Of a DNA stretch of 64,000 nucleotides, positions 1 through 6,895 are shown piece by piece. Every line of letters starts with the position of its first letter. The stretch's first letter is position 1. Position numbers and translations under genes: made by a program. The notes beneath the pieces were generated by a model. That model was not told the origin of the DNA and did not search any database. It saw nothing but the letters and a program-made list of their open reading frames with translations. This DNA comes from Curvibacter cyanobacteriorum. Lineage in GTDB: Bacteria > Pseudomonadota > Gammaproteobacteria > Burkholderiales > Burkholderiaceae_C. Location of the stretch: positions 620,001-684,000 of the forward strand of contig NZ_JAQSIP010000003.1 of NCBI RefSeq assembly GCF_028649475.1, written 5' to 3'.

Positions 1-1
1 G

Positions 2-172
2 CTGCCCATGGCGCAATGGGGCCTGATGGCGGCCAGCGTGCTGGTGTTGTTGGGGGTGCTGCAATTGAGCAAGGAGGGGTGGCTGTCCAGCCGGGCCGCG
101 CGCAAGACGGTGGGGGCAAACCTGGCGCCCGCTGATCCGCCTGATCCGGTGCCACGGCGCGGTGGCGAATGA
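2..172 (+). CDS. C-terminal part of a small membrane protein (5' end outside window)
   Basis: The reading frame is open from the first bases of the window to a TGA at 170-172, giving at least 56 residues. One hydrophobic segment (about residues 8-22 of the visible part) is followed by a basic stretch (SSRAARK) and a Pro/Asp-rich tail ending RRGGE. This looks like the last transmembrane helix and cytoplasmic tail of an inner-membrane protein. An internal ATG at position 8 could also make it a single-helix protein. I do not recognise the family. Confidence 0.4.
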   Translation: MPMAQWGLMAASVLVLLGVLQLSKEGWLSSRAARKTVGANLAPADPPDPVPRRGGE

Positions 173-219
173 ACGGCGGTCGCGGTGGGGGCCGCCAGCG
201 TGGCCGTGGGGTGCCCCGT

Positions 220-951
220 TCAGGTGGCGAGCCGGTCGGGCAGCAGGCGGTCGTACTCCTTCTTAACCACCGCATAGCATTCGCAGGTGCGGCGCTCCAG
301 CCCCGGGCGGTCCAACACGGTGATGTGTCCGCGCGCATACCGGATCAGACCCGCCGCCTGCAGTTGCAAGGCGGCGCCGGTGACCCCTTCACGGCGCACG
401 CCCAGCATGTTGGCGATCAGCTCCTGGGTCATCACCAGATGGGGGCCGCTGAGCCGGTCCAGGCTCAGCAGCAGCCAGCGGCACAATTGCTGGTCCAGTG
501 TGTGGTGCCGGTTGCAGACCGCGGTCTGGGACATTTGGGTCAGCAAGGCCTGGGTGTAGCGCAGCAGCAGGTGCAAAAATGGCCCGGCATGATCGAACTC
601 ATTTTTCAGGGTCTGAGCCCGCATGCGGTAGCCCATGCCGGCGCTCTGCACCACCGCGCGGCTGGGGGTCGAATTGCCCCCCATGAACAGGGCCACACCC
701 ACCACGCCCTCATGGCCTACCACCGCAATCTCTGCCGATGCGCCTGAGCCCATCACGTACAGCAGCGAGATGATCGCGGTGGTCGGAAAGTAGGCATAGC
801 TCATCGTGGTGCCTGATTCGTAGAGCACTTTGCCCAGGGGCAGCTCCACCAGTTCCAGCTCTGCCATCACGTCGGCGAAGGCCGGTGAATCCATCGCTTT
901 GAGCAAGTGGTTCAGGGGGGCGCCCTGGGGGGCGGTGTCGGGTTGTTGCAT
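220..951 (-). CDS. Crp/Fnr-family transcriptional regulator
   Basis: The 243-residue product has the length and layout of the Crp/Fnr family. An N-terminal cyclic-nucleotide-binding-like beta-roll (about 20-140, with the YFP-x-x-IISLL strand typical of this subgroup) is followed by a long dimerisation helix (about 145-175) and a C-terminal winged helix (about 180-235; LIANMLGVRREGVTGAALQL is the recognition helix region). It has no FNR-type N-terminal Cys cluster, so it should not carry an oxygen-sensing Fe-S cluster; the cAMP-contact residues are also not evident. The start is supported by an AGGAA element just upstream of the ATG. A second member of the same subgroup lies on the other strand, so the two are divergent. 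Inference: a local stress regulator of unknown ligand. Confidence 0.85.
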   Translation of the reverse strand: MQQPDTAPQGAPLNHLLKAMDSPAFADVMAELELVELPLGKVLYESGTTMSYAYFPTTAIISLLYVMGSGASAEIAVVGHEGVVGVALFMGGNSTPSRAVVQSAGMGYRMRAQTLKNEFDHAGPFLHLLLRYTQALLTQMSQTAVCNRHHTLDQQLCRWLLLSLDRLSGPHLVMTQELIANMLGVRREGVTGAALQLQAAGLIRYARGHITVLDRPGLERRTCECYAVVKKEYDRLLPDRLAT

Positions 952-1148
952 GGCGTTCCTGGGAAATGACGGCGTTGAGAGGGTGACAAGCCGTCCAGGA
1001 TCCCCCCCTGTGCTGCTGTCCCGGTGGACAGTCTAGGGTGACTGAAACGTTTTGATATGTACGTTGCCGAACACATGGGCATTGTGCGCTGCCGTACCTA
1101 AATCCGTCTGGGCACTTTTGCTGCCGAGAATCCGGCAGGTCATGTTCA

Positions 1149-2000
1149 GTGCGGACGCCGCCGCGCGCGCGTCGCCTCGTCGGGTGCGCTCCTCAGCATC
1201 GCGGTGTGTGCTGGCAGACAGATCGCGGCCGGCGTGTCCTCCAGACTGCTTCTGGCTCCCTCGCTCAACCCCCTCAGGACTGTCGCATCGACCACTCTCT
1301 CGCAAATCGGCTGCTGGCCCAGTTGAGCCCGGATGAGCGCCGCCGCGTCTTGAGCCAGTCCCAACTGGTCGAGTTGGATGAGGCGGCCGTCCTGGGCCAT
1401 GCCGGGCAGGCCCTGGCGCACGTCTACTTCCCTACCGACTGCCTGATCTCCTTGCTGACCCACCGGGTTCAGCCGCGCAGCTTTGAGGTGGGGCAATTGG
1501 GCTACGAGGGCATGCTCGGGGCCGCTGCGGCCCTGGGCGTCTCGGCGTCGGCGTTTGATGCGGTGGTCACCGGGGCTGGGCGGGCGTGGCAGATCGAGTT
1601 GCCCCATTTGCGGGCCCTCACTCGGGCCAGTCGCTCCTTGACGCTGCTGATGACCCGGTTTCTCTACTTCGAGTTGTCGCAAATGGGGGCGCTGGCGGCC
1701 TGTGCCCACTTTCACACCCTGGAGCAAAGGCTGGCCCGCTTTCTGTTGATGAGCGTGGACCGCTTGCGCGTGGCCGACCTGAAGATCACCCACGAAGCCC
1801 TGTCCCTGATCCTAGGGGTGCGCCGCGCGAGTGTCACCCTCGCCGCCGGTGCTTTCCAGGAGCAGGGCTGGATTCAGTACAGCCGGGGCCACATGCTGGT
1901 GCTGAGCCGGGCGGGCCTGCTGCAGGTGGTGTGCGCCTGCTACCGCCAGGACCTGTCCACCTACGATCAGGTGATGCTCGGGTCGACCGCGGCCCAGTAG
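1149..2000 (+). CDS. second Crp/Fnr-family transcriptional regulator
   Basis: The product resembles the divergent regulator at 220-951: a beta-roll domain with an HVYFPTDCLISLL strand, a long helix ending in LEQRLARFLLMSVDRL, and a winged helix (LSLILGVRRASVTLAAGAF). It lacks an FNR Cys cluster. The start is uncertain. The earliest in-frame start is the GTG at 1149, but the first 45 or so residues (rich in Arg/Gly/Cys) do not resemble the family; homology begins near residue 48 (SLANRLLAQLSP). An alternative GTG is at 1206. The real protein is probably about 235 residues. It may be a paralogue of its neighbour. Confidence 0.8.
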   Translation: MRTPPRARRLVGCAPQHRGVCWQTDRGRRVLQTASGSLAQPPQDCRIDHSLANRLLAQLSPDERRRVLSQSQLVELDEAAVLGHAGQALAHVYFPTDCLISLLTHRVQPRSFEVGQLGYEGMLGAAAALGVSASAFDAVVTGAGRAWQIELPHLRALTRASRSLTLLMTRFLYFELSQMGALAACAHFHTLEQRLARFLLMSVDRLRVADLKITHEALSLILGVRRASVTLAAGAFQEQGWIQYSRGHMLVLSRAGLLQVVCACYRQDLSTYDQVMLGSTAAQ

Positions 2001-2344
2001 GCGGGCCCGTCGCGCTGAGCCATGCCCGCGGCCTCACCGTCATGTGGCCTGGCGCTGAGGGGCAACGCACAGACCCGCTGGGTTGATCGCGCCAGACGGG
2101 GGCTTTCCGGTTGCCAGGCCTCCGCAGGCGGGCGCCCCAGGTGGCCCCATGAAACCCGTCCCTCCAACCTTGGCCGTGTGGCGCCAGACCCCGGGCCCGG
2201 GCGCGCCCTGGGCTGCCGCGCGGCCCCGCTCCGAGACCGAGGCGCGGTTGCGTGCCAACCTGCAGGAGTCCTTGCTCTGGGAACCGGAGGCGAACGCGCT
2301 GCGCACCGTGGTGCAGCGGGAGCGCGGCGTGGTCACGCGGGTGT
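2001..2344. other. intergenic stretch with a possible degenerate BON-domain ORF
   Basis: No convincing gene is present. A plus-strand frame (ATG at 2149, stop at 2386-2388) encodes about 79 residues. The segment LQESLLWEPEANALRTVVQ followed by RGVVT resembles the first half of a BON domain as in the protein at 4920, but no second half follows. The frame also runs antisense into the small gene at 2345-2494. It may be the remnant of a BON gene, or chance. Confidence 0.25.
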
Positions 2345-2494
2345 TCAAAGGCTCTGGCGACCGCTCAGCAGGCTCACCAGCAGCATGACCAGCGCCACCA
2401 CCAGGAACAAATGGATCAAACCGCCCAGGGTGTAGGAGGTGATCAAGCCGAGGGCCCAGCACAGGATCAGCACAGCAGCGAGGGTGTAGAGCAT
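2345..2494 (-). CDS. lmo0937-type small membrane protein
   Basis: A 49-residue frame begins MLYTLAAVLILCWALGLI and ends SGRQSL. It contains two short hydrophobic helices separated by SYTLGGLIH. This pattern (MLY-x-hydrophobic-x-WALGL-x-x-YTLGGLIHLLLVIA) is that of the lmo0937/DUF5670 family of tiny stress-associated membrane proteins found in many bacteria near BON, CsbD or Crp genes. Function is unknown; the context of stress proteins fits. The gene is short and its family signature is strong. Confidence 0.8.
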   Translation of the reverse strand: MLYTLAAVLILCWALGLITSYTLGGLIHLFLVVALVMLLVSLLSGRQSL

Positions 2495-2763
2495 GTCTAG
2501 CTTTCGTCAAGCCCCCTGGGCAGCACGGGCCCAGGAAGGGCTTCCCAGTCTGGGGCGTGTGCCGGGTTTTGACTGTTCGCTGCAGCACATGGTCCGTCGC
2601 TGGGCGGCCGCGGCCGGCCCAAGTGGGCGCAGGGTATCCCAGCGTACCGACACGGCCCCAGCGCGGGGCCATGCTGGCTCAGCGCAGTCGGGATGGGCGG
2701 GGCCTTCTGGCTCTCGGGCCCACACCGCAACACGCTTCCGAAACCTTTTTCAAGGAGCCTCTT

Positions 2764-3081
2764 ATGAATCTGCATTTCATGGGCCGCAGCACGGCCTTGG
2801 CCTGTCTGGCGAGCCTGATGTTCCTGAGCGCCTGTGCCTCAACCTCGCGCACCGAAGGCACCGGCGAGTACATGGACGACACGGTGATCACCACCAAGGT
2901 CAAGTCAGCGGTGCTCAACGACCCCGTTCTCAAATCGGCCGAGATCAACGTCGAAACCTTCAAGGGCCGGGTGCAGCTGAGTGGCTTTGTGCGCAGCCAG
3001 GCGGACATCGACCGCGCCATGACGCTGGCCCGCGGGGTGAAGGGCGTCAACAGCGTCAGCAACGACATGCGCCTGAAGTGA
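2764..3081 (+). CDS. BON-domain lipoprotein
   Basis: This is a 105-residue precursor. Residues 1-27 form a lipoprotein signal with the lipobox LSAC (Cys about 27), so the mature protein should be lipid-anchored in the envelope. One BON domain follows (about 40-105), with the typical order DDTVITTKVKSAV, NVETFKGRVQLSGFV and ARGVKGVNSVSNDMRL. BON domains bind membranes or phospholipid and occur in OsmY and DolP, which are induced by osmotic or envelope stress. The ATG at 2764 is chosen because it begins the signal peptide and has AAGGAG six bases upstream; the open frame extends further upstream without a signal sequence. It is probably co-transcribed with the next gene. Confidence 0.9.
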   Translation: MNLHFMGRSTALACLASLMFLSACASTSRTEGTGEYMDDTVITTKVKSAVLNDPVLKSAEINVETFKGRVQLSGFVRSQADIDRAMTLARGVKGVNSVSNDMRLK

Positions 3082-3134
3082 GCCTGCCCGAACTTGTCAT
3101 TCAACGCTTTTTTCATCTCCAACCGGAACTCCCC

Positions 3135-3704
3135 ATGAAACCCATTTTTCTCACCCTGATGACCACCGTGCTCTGGGGCGCTTCCAGCGTGGCCAGTGCC
3201 GCCTTGATGAGCAAACCCGACTACCAGGCCGCCCAGGAGGTGATCTCGCAGCAGTACAAGGCCGACCAAAGCAACTGCGGCAGCCTGGCGGGTAACGCCA
3301 AGGACGTGTGCCACCAGGAGGCCAAGGGCCGCGAGAAGATCGCCAAGGCCGAACTGGAGCAGCGCAACCTGCCCAGTGACAAGCACGCCTACGAACTGCG
3401 CCTGGCCAAGGCCGACGCCGCCTTCGCCGTGGCCAAGGAAAAGTGCGATGACCTCGCGGGCAACCCCAAGGACGTGTGCCGCAAAGAGGCCACCAGCCGC
3501 CATGTGAGCGACAAGGCCGACGCCAAGGTGGTCGAGAAGAGCGCCGAAGCCAAGACCGATGCGCGGGAAAAGATCACCGATGTGCGCCAGTCCGCGGACA
3601 ACGACAAGCGCGATGCCGCCTACGCCGTGGCCAAGGAAAAGTGCGATGCCCTGGCGGGCGACGCCAAGGCCAGCTGCCACAAAGCGGCCCAGATGAACCG
3701 ATGA
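3135..3704 (+). CDS. Cys-repeat periplasmic stress protein of unknown function
   Basis: The 189-residue precursor has a signal peptide (about 1-23, cut after ASA) and is then mostly charged helix rich in Ala, Lys, Asp and Glu. A motif of the form AKEKCDxLAGxxKxxCxKEA occurs three times: as SNCGSLAGNAKDVCHQEA near 54-71, KCDDLAGNPKDVCRKEA near 103-119, and KCDALAGDAKASCHKAA near 170-186. Each copy offers a Cys pair 10 residues apart. The middle part is likely coiled coil. Similar proteins are widespread in Comamonadaceae beside BON genes, but I know of no assigned function. Possible roles are metal or redox buffering in the periplasm; this is inference. Confidence 0.8.
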   Translation: MKPIFLTLMTTVLWGASSVASAALMSKPDYQAAQEVISQQYKADQSNCGSLAGNAKDVCHQEAKGREKIAKAELEQRNLPSDKHAYELRLAKADAAFAVAKEKCDDLAGNPKDVCRKEATSRHVSDKADAKVVEKSAEAKTDAREKITDVRQSADNDKRDAAYAVAKEKCDALAGDAKASCHKAAQMNR

Positions 3705-3767
3705 ACCCCGCGGCGCCCCCCAGGGCGCCGCTCCCCCTTGGCGACCCCTCTGGAAGCACAACCAGCC

Positions 3768-4154
3768 ATGTCCACGACCAAGCACGCCCCCACAGGCCCA
3801 TCGCACGCGCATGCCGATGGCCTCGATGAGTCCCATGCCGCCGCGTCGGCGCGCGCCGAGCGCAGCCAGGCCCACCTCAATACCCACACAGCGTCGGCCC
3901 AGCGCGTGCCCCTGCCCACCTTGGACGGGCTGGTGGACACCGTGCAACAGGCCTGGTTGAACCCCGGCGAGGACTGGGGTCACGCGCAACTGGAGGCCAT
4001 CAAGCACCGCTCGCGGCAGTGGCGCGATCAGGGCGTCCAGGCCCGCCTGTCCGCCGAGGCCTATGTGAAGGCCCAGCCCTTCACGGCGCTGGCCTGGGCC
4101 GCTGCGGTCGGTGCGGCGCTGGTGGCCGTGCCGCTTTGGTGGCGACGTCGTTGA
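3768..4154 (+). CDS. DUF883/ElaB-YqjD-like membrane-anchored protein
   Basis: This 128-residue protein has a hydrophilic, Ala/His-rich N-terminal half, a helical middle (GLVDTVQQAW to AYVKAQPF) and a single C-terminal transmembrane helix (about 108-123) ending in WWRRR. That design, with a short Pro-Phe-x-Ala lead into the helix and a basic tip, is typical of DUF883 (ElaB/YqjD) proteins, some of which bind ribosomes at the inner membrane in stationary phase. Similarity is by layout more than by a strict motif. The ATG at 3768 is preferred over an upstream in-frame TTG at 3738. Confidence 0.65.
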   Translation: MSTTKHAPTGPSHAHADGLDESHAAASARAERSQAHLNTHTASAQRVPLPTLDGLVDTVQQAWLNPGEDWGHAQLEAIKHRSRQWRDQGVQARLSAEAYVKAQPFTALAWAAAVGAALVAVPLWWRRR

Positions 4155-4241
4155 AGGCGCTTGGCAAGTGCCCGCGCCGCGCGCGCTGCCGCGGCCTGCC
4201 CAGCCCGGGGGGCCGACCCCGAATGGTTTCAAGGATGCCCC

Positions 4242-4787
4242 ATGCGCCTGCTGAGCTTTGAACACAGCCTGACCACCTACTACGCCGACCTGGCCGCCTA
4301 CGGCGTGGGCGTGCTGGGCTTGGGCCTGGCCCTGGGCGGGGCCATGTCGGCCCAGGAGGGGCCTGGTGTCGCCCTGATGGTGGTGCTGGGGCTGGTGGTG
4401 TGGACCCTGCTGGAATACCTGATCCACCGCTTCGTGCTGCACGGCCTCGACCCCTTTCGGCGCTGGCACGCGGCCCACCACCAACGCCCCGAGGCCTTGA
4501 TCTGCACCCCCACCTTGCTCAGCGCCCTGGCTTTTACCGGCCTGGTGCTGTGGCCCAGCCTGGCGGGCTTGCCCAGCCCCTGGGGCCTGGCCTTGTCGCT
4601 GGGGGTGCTGACGGGGGCTTTTGTGTACTCGCTGCTGCACCACGCGCTTCACCACCTGCGCGCGCCACCGCTGGCGCTGCGCCGCTGGCAGCGCTGGCAC
4701 CGGTGCCACCACCACAGCCCCCAGCCGGTCTGCTATGGGGTCAGCACACGGGTGTGGGACCGGCTGTTTGGCAGCGCGGGTCGCTGA
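4242..4787 (+). CDS. fatty acid hydroxylase / sterol desaturase-superfamily membrane protein
   Basis: The 181-residue protein has several hydrophobic helices and the histidine boxes of the di-iron fatty acid hydroxylase superfamily: HRFVLH (about 66-71), HAAHH (about 80-84), HHALHH (about 132-137) and HRCHHH (about 156-161). These would ligate two irons at the cytoplasmic membrane face. The substrate cannot be read from sequence; hydroxylation of a lipid or carotenoid-like molecule is possible. The ATG at 4242 is preferred because the earlier in-frame start adds a low-complexity Ala/Arg leader. It ends one base before the next open frame, suggesting a shared transcript. Confidence 0.8.
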   Translation: MRLLSFEHSLTTYYADLAAYGVGVLGLGLALGGAMSAQEGPGVALMVVLGLVVWTLLEYLIHRFVLHGLDPFRRWHAAHHQRPEALICTPTLLSALAFTGLVLWPSLAGLPSPWGLALSLGVLTGAFVYSLLHHALHHLRAPPLALRRWQRWHRCHHHSPQPVCYGVSTRVWDRLFGSAGR

Positions 4788-4919
4788 GTGTCCGGTGTGC
4801 TGACCCGGTTGCAATCGCTGACCGATGCGGCGCGGTCGGCGGTCCGCAAAGCGCTGTGGCGCACAGACCCGCAGCGGGCGCCGCTGCAGACTGCTTCTTT
4901 CACCTACAGAAAGTCACCC

Positions 4920-5570
4920 ATGACCTCCGATCAGGCATTGCAGAAGGCGGTACAGGACGAGCTGGGATGGGATCCCTCGCTCAACGCGACCCACATCGGG
5001 GTGGCCGTGGGGCAGGGCGTGGTCACGCTGAGTGGGCAAGTGGACAGCTTTGCCGAAAAGTGGGCCGCCGAGAGCGCCGCCCAGCGGGTGGACGGTGTGC
5101 GGGCCCTGGCTGTCGAGCTCACCGTGCAACTGCCCAGCACCGCGGAGCGCGCCGACTCCGAGATCGCGCGCGCCGTCATCGCCACGTTGGACTGGCTGAC
5201 CCAGTTGCCGCCCAGTTCGGTGGCGGTGGTGGTCGAGCAAGGCCAGGTCACCCTCCAGGGCACGCTGGATTGGGATTTCCAACGCCAACTCGCCGCCGCG
5301 GCCGTGCGCCATTTGTGGGGCGTGCGGGGGCTGCACAACCAGATCGTGCTCAAACCCCTGTTGCAGCTGCGGGCGATCAAGGCCGACATTGAATCCGCGC
5401 TGCGGCGCCGCGCCGAGCTGGACGCCCGAGAGATCCAGGTGCTCGTGGAGGGCAGCAAGGTCATGCTCAGTGGCCGGGTGCACAGCTGGTCCGAGCGCAA
5501 CCTGGCCACCCATGCTGCCTGGGGCACACCCGGCGTGCACCAGGTGGTGGATCAACTCAGTTTCAACTGA
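4920..5570 (+). CDS. triple BON-domain (OsmY-like) protein
   Basis: A 216-residue protein without an obvious signal peptide contains three consecutive BON repeats (about 4-70, 78-145 and 150-216). Each has a strand of the form G-V/K-V-T/M-L-S/Q-G (GQGVVTLSGQV, EQGQVTLQGTL, EGSKVMLSGRV) and a closing segment (GVRALAVEL, GVRGLHNQI, GVHQVVDQL). The first repeat begins ALQKAVQDELGWDPSLNATHIGV, very close to soluble BON proteins of Burkholderiales. Such proteins are induced by osmotic or stationary-phase stress and bind membrane or protein partners. The frame is open back to a GTG at 4788, but the ATG at 4920 begins right at the domain and is chosen. Confidence 0.88.
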   Translation: MTSDQALQKAVQDELGWDPSLNATHIGVAVGQGVVTLSGQVDSFAEKWAAESAAQRVDGVRALAVELTVQLPSTAERADSEIARAVIATLDWLTQLPPSSVAVVVEQGQVTLQGTLDWDFQRQLAAAAVRHLWGVRGLHNQIVLKPLLQLRAIKADIESALRRRAELDAREIQVLVEGSKVMLSGRVHSWSERNLATHAAWGTPGVHQVVDQLSFN

Positions 5571-5676
5571 GCCCCCGGTGCCGCGGCGGAAGGGCGTTCA
5601 GGCCCGCCGCTGCGGTGGCGGGTGCACTCAGTCCCTCCGATTCGCACCCCCTGGGGTGCCGCCACCAAGGATTGCC

Positions 5677-6186
5677 ATGAACGACTACCCCGAATCTCCC
5701 TGCTTTGTTTACGACACCCGTGAGCAAGCCGAGCAGGCCATCCAGACCCTGGACCACGGCGGCGTGTCCCTGTCCGTGCTGTCGCTGATCGGCAAGGGCT
5801 ACCACAGCGAAGAGCACCCGGTCGGCTTCTACACCCTGGGCGACAAGGTCAAGGCATGGGGCACCAAGGGCGCGTTCTGGGGCGGCATCTGGGGCTTGTT
5901 GCTGGTCCCCGCGGTGTTCTTTCTGCCGGGCATTGGCGTTGTGGCGCTGGCCGGGCCCGTGGTGCTGACCCTGGTTGGCGTGCTCGAGGGCGCGGCGCTG
6001 GTGGGCGGTCTCTCGGCTTTGGGCGCGGCCCTGAGCCAACTGGGCGTGCCCAAGGCGATGGCACTCAAGTTTGAAACCGCACTCAAGGTCGACAAGTACC
6101 TGCTGCTGGTGCACGGCAGCGCCGAAGAGCAGGCCCGGGCGCGCGAGTTGCTGCCGTGGTCGACCATGCGTCAGCAGGTGGCCTGA
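5677..6186 (+). CDS. DUF1269-like / general stress membrane protein
   Basis: This 169-residue protein starts with a soluble alpha/beta segment (CFVYDTREQAEQAIQTLDHG, then SVLSLIGKGYH). A central Gly/Ala-rich hydrophobic hairpin follows (about 65-120: GAFWGGIWGLLLVPAVFFLPGIG and a second Gly-rich helix pair). It closes with a soluble strand (KVDKYLLLVHGSAEEQARARELL). This resembles the DUF1269 and general-stress-protein-17M-like families, which insert a glycine-zipper membrane hairpin into a ferredoxin-like fold. Molecular function is not known. It is followed two bases later by the next ATG, so the two genes are probably translated from one mRNA. Confidence 0.7.
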   Translation: MNDYPESPCFVYDTREQAEQAIQTLDHGGVSLSVLSLIGKGYHSEEHPVGFYTLGDKVKAWGTKGAFWGGIWGLLLVPAVFFLPGIGVVALAGPVVLTLVGVLEGAALVGGLSALGAALSQLGVPKAMALKFETALKVDKYLLLVHGSAEEQARARELLPWSTMRQQVA

Positions 6187-6188
6187 GC

Positions 6189-6494
6189 ATGGCCGCCCCG
6201 AACCAACCCACGCCAGTGCCCTGCCCGGACGACGGGGCCCACCTGCATGAAGGCTCCGAGACCGTGCGCTTTCTGGTCGTCACGGTGGCGGGGGCGGTCG
6301 ATGCCAGCATCAGCCGCCAGGCCCTGCGTCACCGCTTTGCGGCGGGCGAATCCAGCGCCGACCTGTTGCCGACGTACCGCGCGCACAAGGCACAGATCCA
6401 TGCCGCGGTGACGCACCGCCTGCAACAGGGCGCACACGCCCCCGTGATGCTGCGCGAGGCCGATTTTCCGCGGCACGGCGGTGGCGACCACTGA
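6189..6494 (+). CDS. small DUF1488-like protein
   Basis: This 101-residue soluble protein overlaps no neighbour but starts two bases after the preceding stop, implying translational coupling. The core VRFLVVTVAGAVDASISRQAL followed by LLPTYRAHKAQIHAAVTHRL matches the pattern of DUF1488-type proteins: a beta strand giving a 'V-I-x-x-x-x-L' segment, then a helix with a central His/Arg. Function is unknown. The start at 6189 is preferred over an in-frame GTG at 6156, which lies inside the upstream gene. Confidence 0.55.
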   Translation: MAAPNQPTPVPCPDDGAHLHEGSETVRFLVVTVAGAVDASISRQALRHRFAAGESSADLLPTYRAHKAQIHAAVTHRLQQGAHAPVMLREADFPRHGGGDH

Positions 6495-6567
6495 GCCTTC
6501 GCGGCCAGTGGTGCCCCTGCATCAATTCCCCCTGAACCCTTTGGCAGATGCCTAGAAAGGCCCCCCG

Positions 6568-6681
6568 ATGTCCCACAAGCAAAACGGCAACAAAGAAGTC
6601 AAAAAGCCCAAGCAAGAGAAGAAGCCGGCGCCTGCGCCAGTGCCGGTGGCCGTGGTGCCGCCGGCCCCCCGGCGCAAGTAG
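6568..6681 (+). CDS. very small Lys/Pro-rich conserved protein
   Basis: A 37-residue frame begins MSHKQNGNKEVKKPKQEKK and continues with a Pro/Val-rich tail ending PAPRRK. The N-terminal MSHKQxxNKExKKPKxEK pattern is familiar from tiny, uncharacterised basic proteins of Proteobacteria. GAAAGG lies a short distance upstream of the ATG. With a strongly basic, disordered composition it might bind nucleic acid or membrane, but that is a guess. Position after the stress proteins suggests the same regulon. Confidence 0.6.
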   Translation: MSHKQNGNKEVKKPKQEKKPAPAPVPVAVVPPAPRRK

Positions 6682-6895
6682 CCTTGGGCGCGCCCGCGGC
6701 CGGGTACGCCATCGCACAGACAGCCCGCCTGGCAAGCCTCAGTCTGCGGTGTAGACGGGTGCCGAGGCGCCCGGTTGTCGACGCTGGAGCGCGCGCCGCC
6801 TGCGGTGCGCGCCCAGCCCTGTTGCCCAGGTCCGGGCGGGTGCTGTGGGCCGGTGGGCACCCGGCCTGGCCGGGCTGCAGTCCGGTGCCCCTGCC

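Noticed and set aside
2679-4814. Minus-strand open frame of 711 residues across several genes
   Set aside because: It spans four recognised plus-strand genes and is low in complexity.
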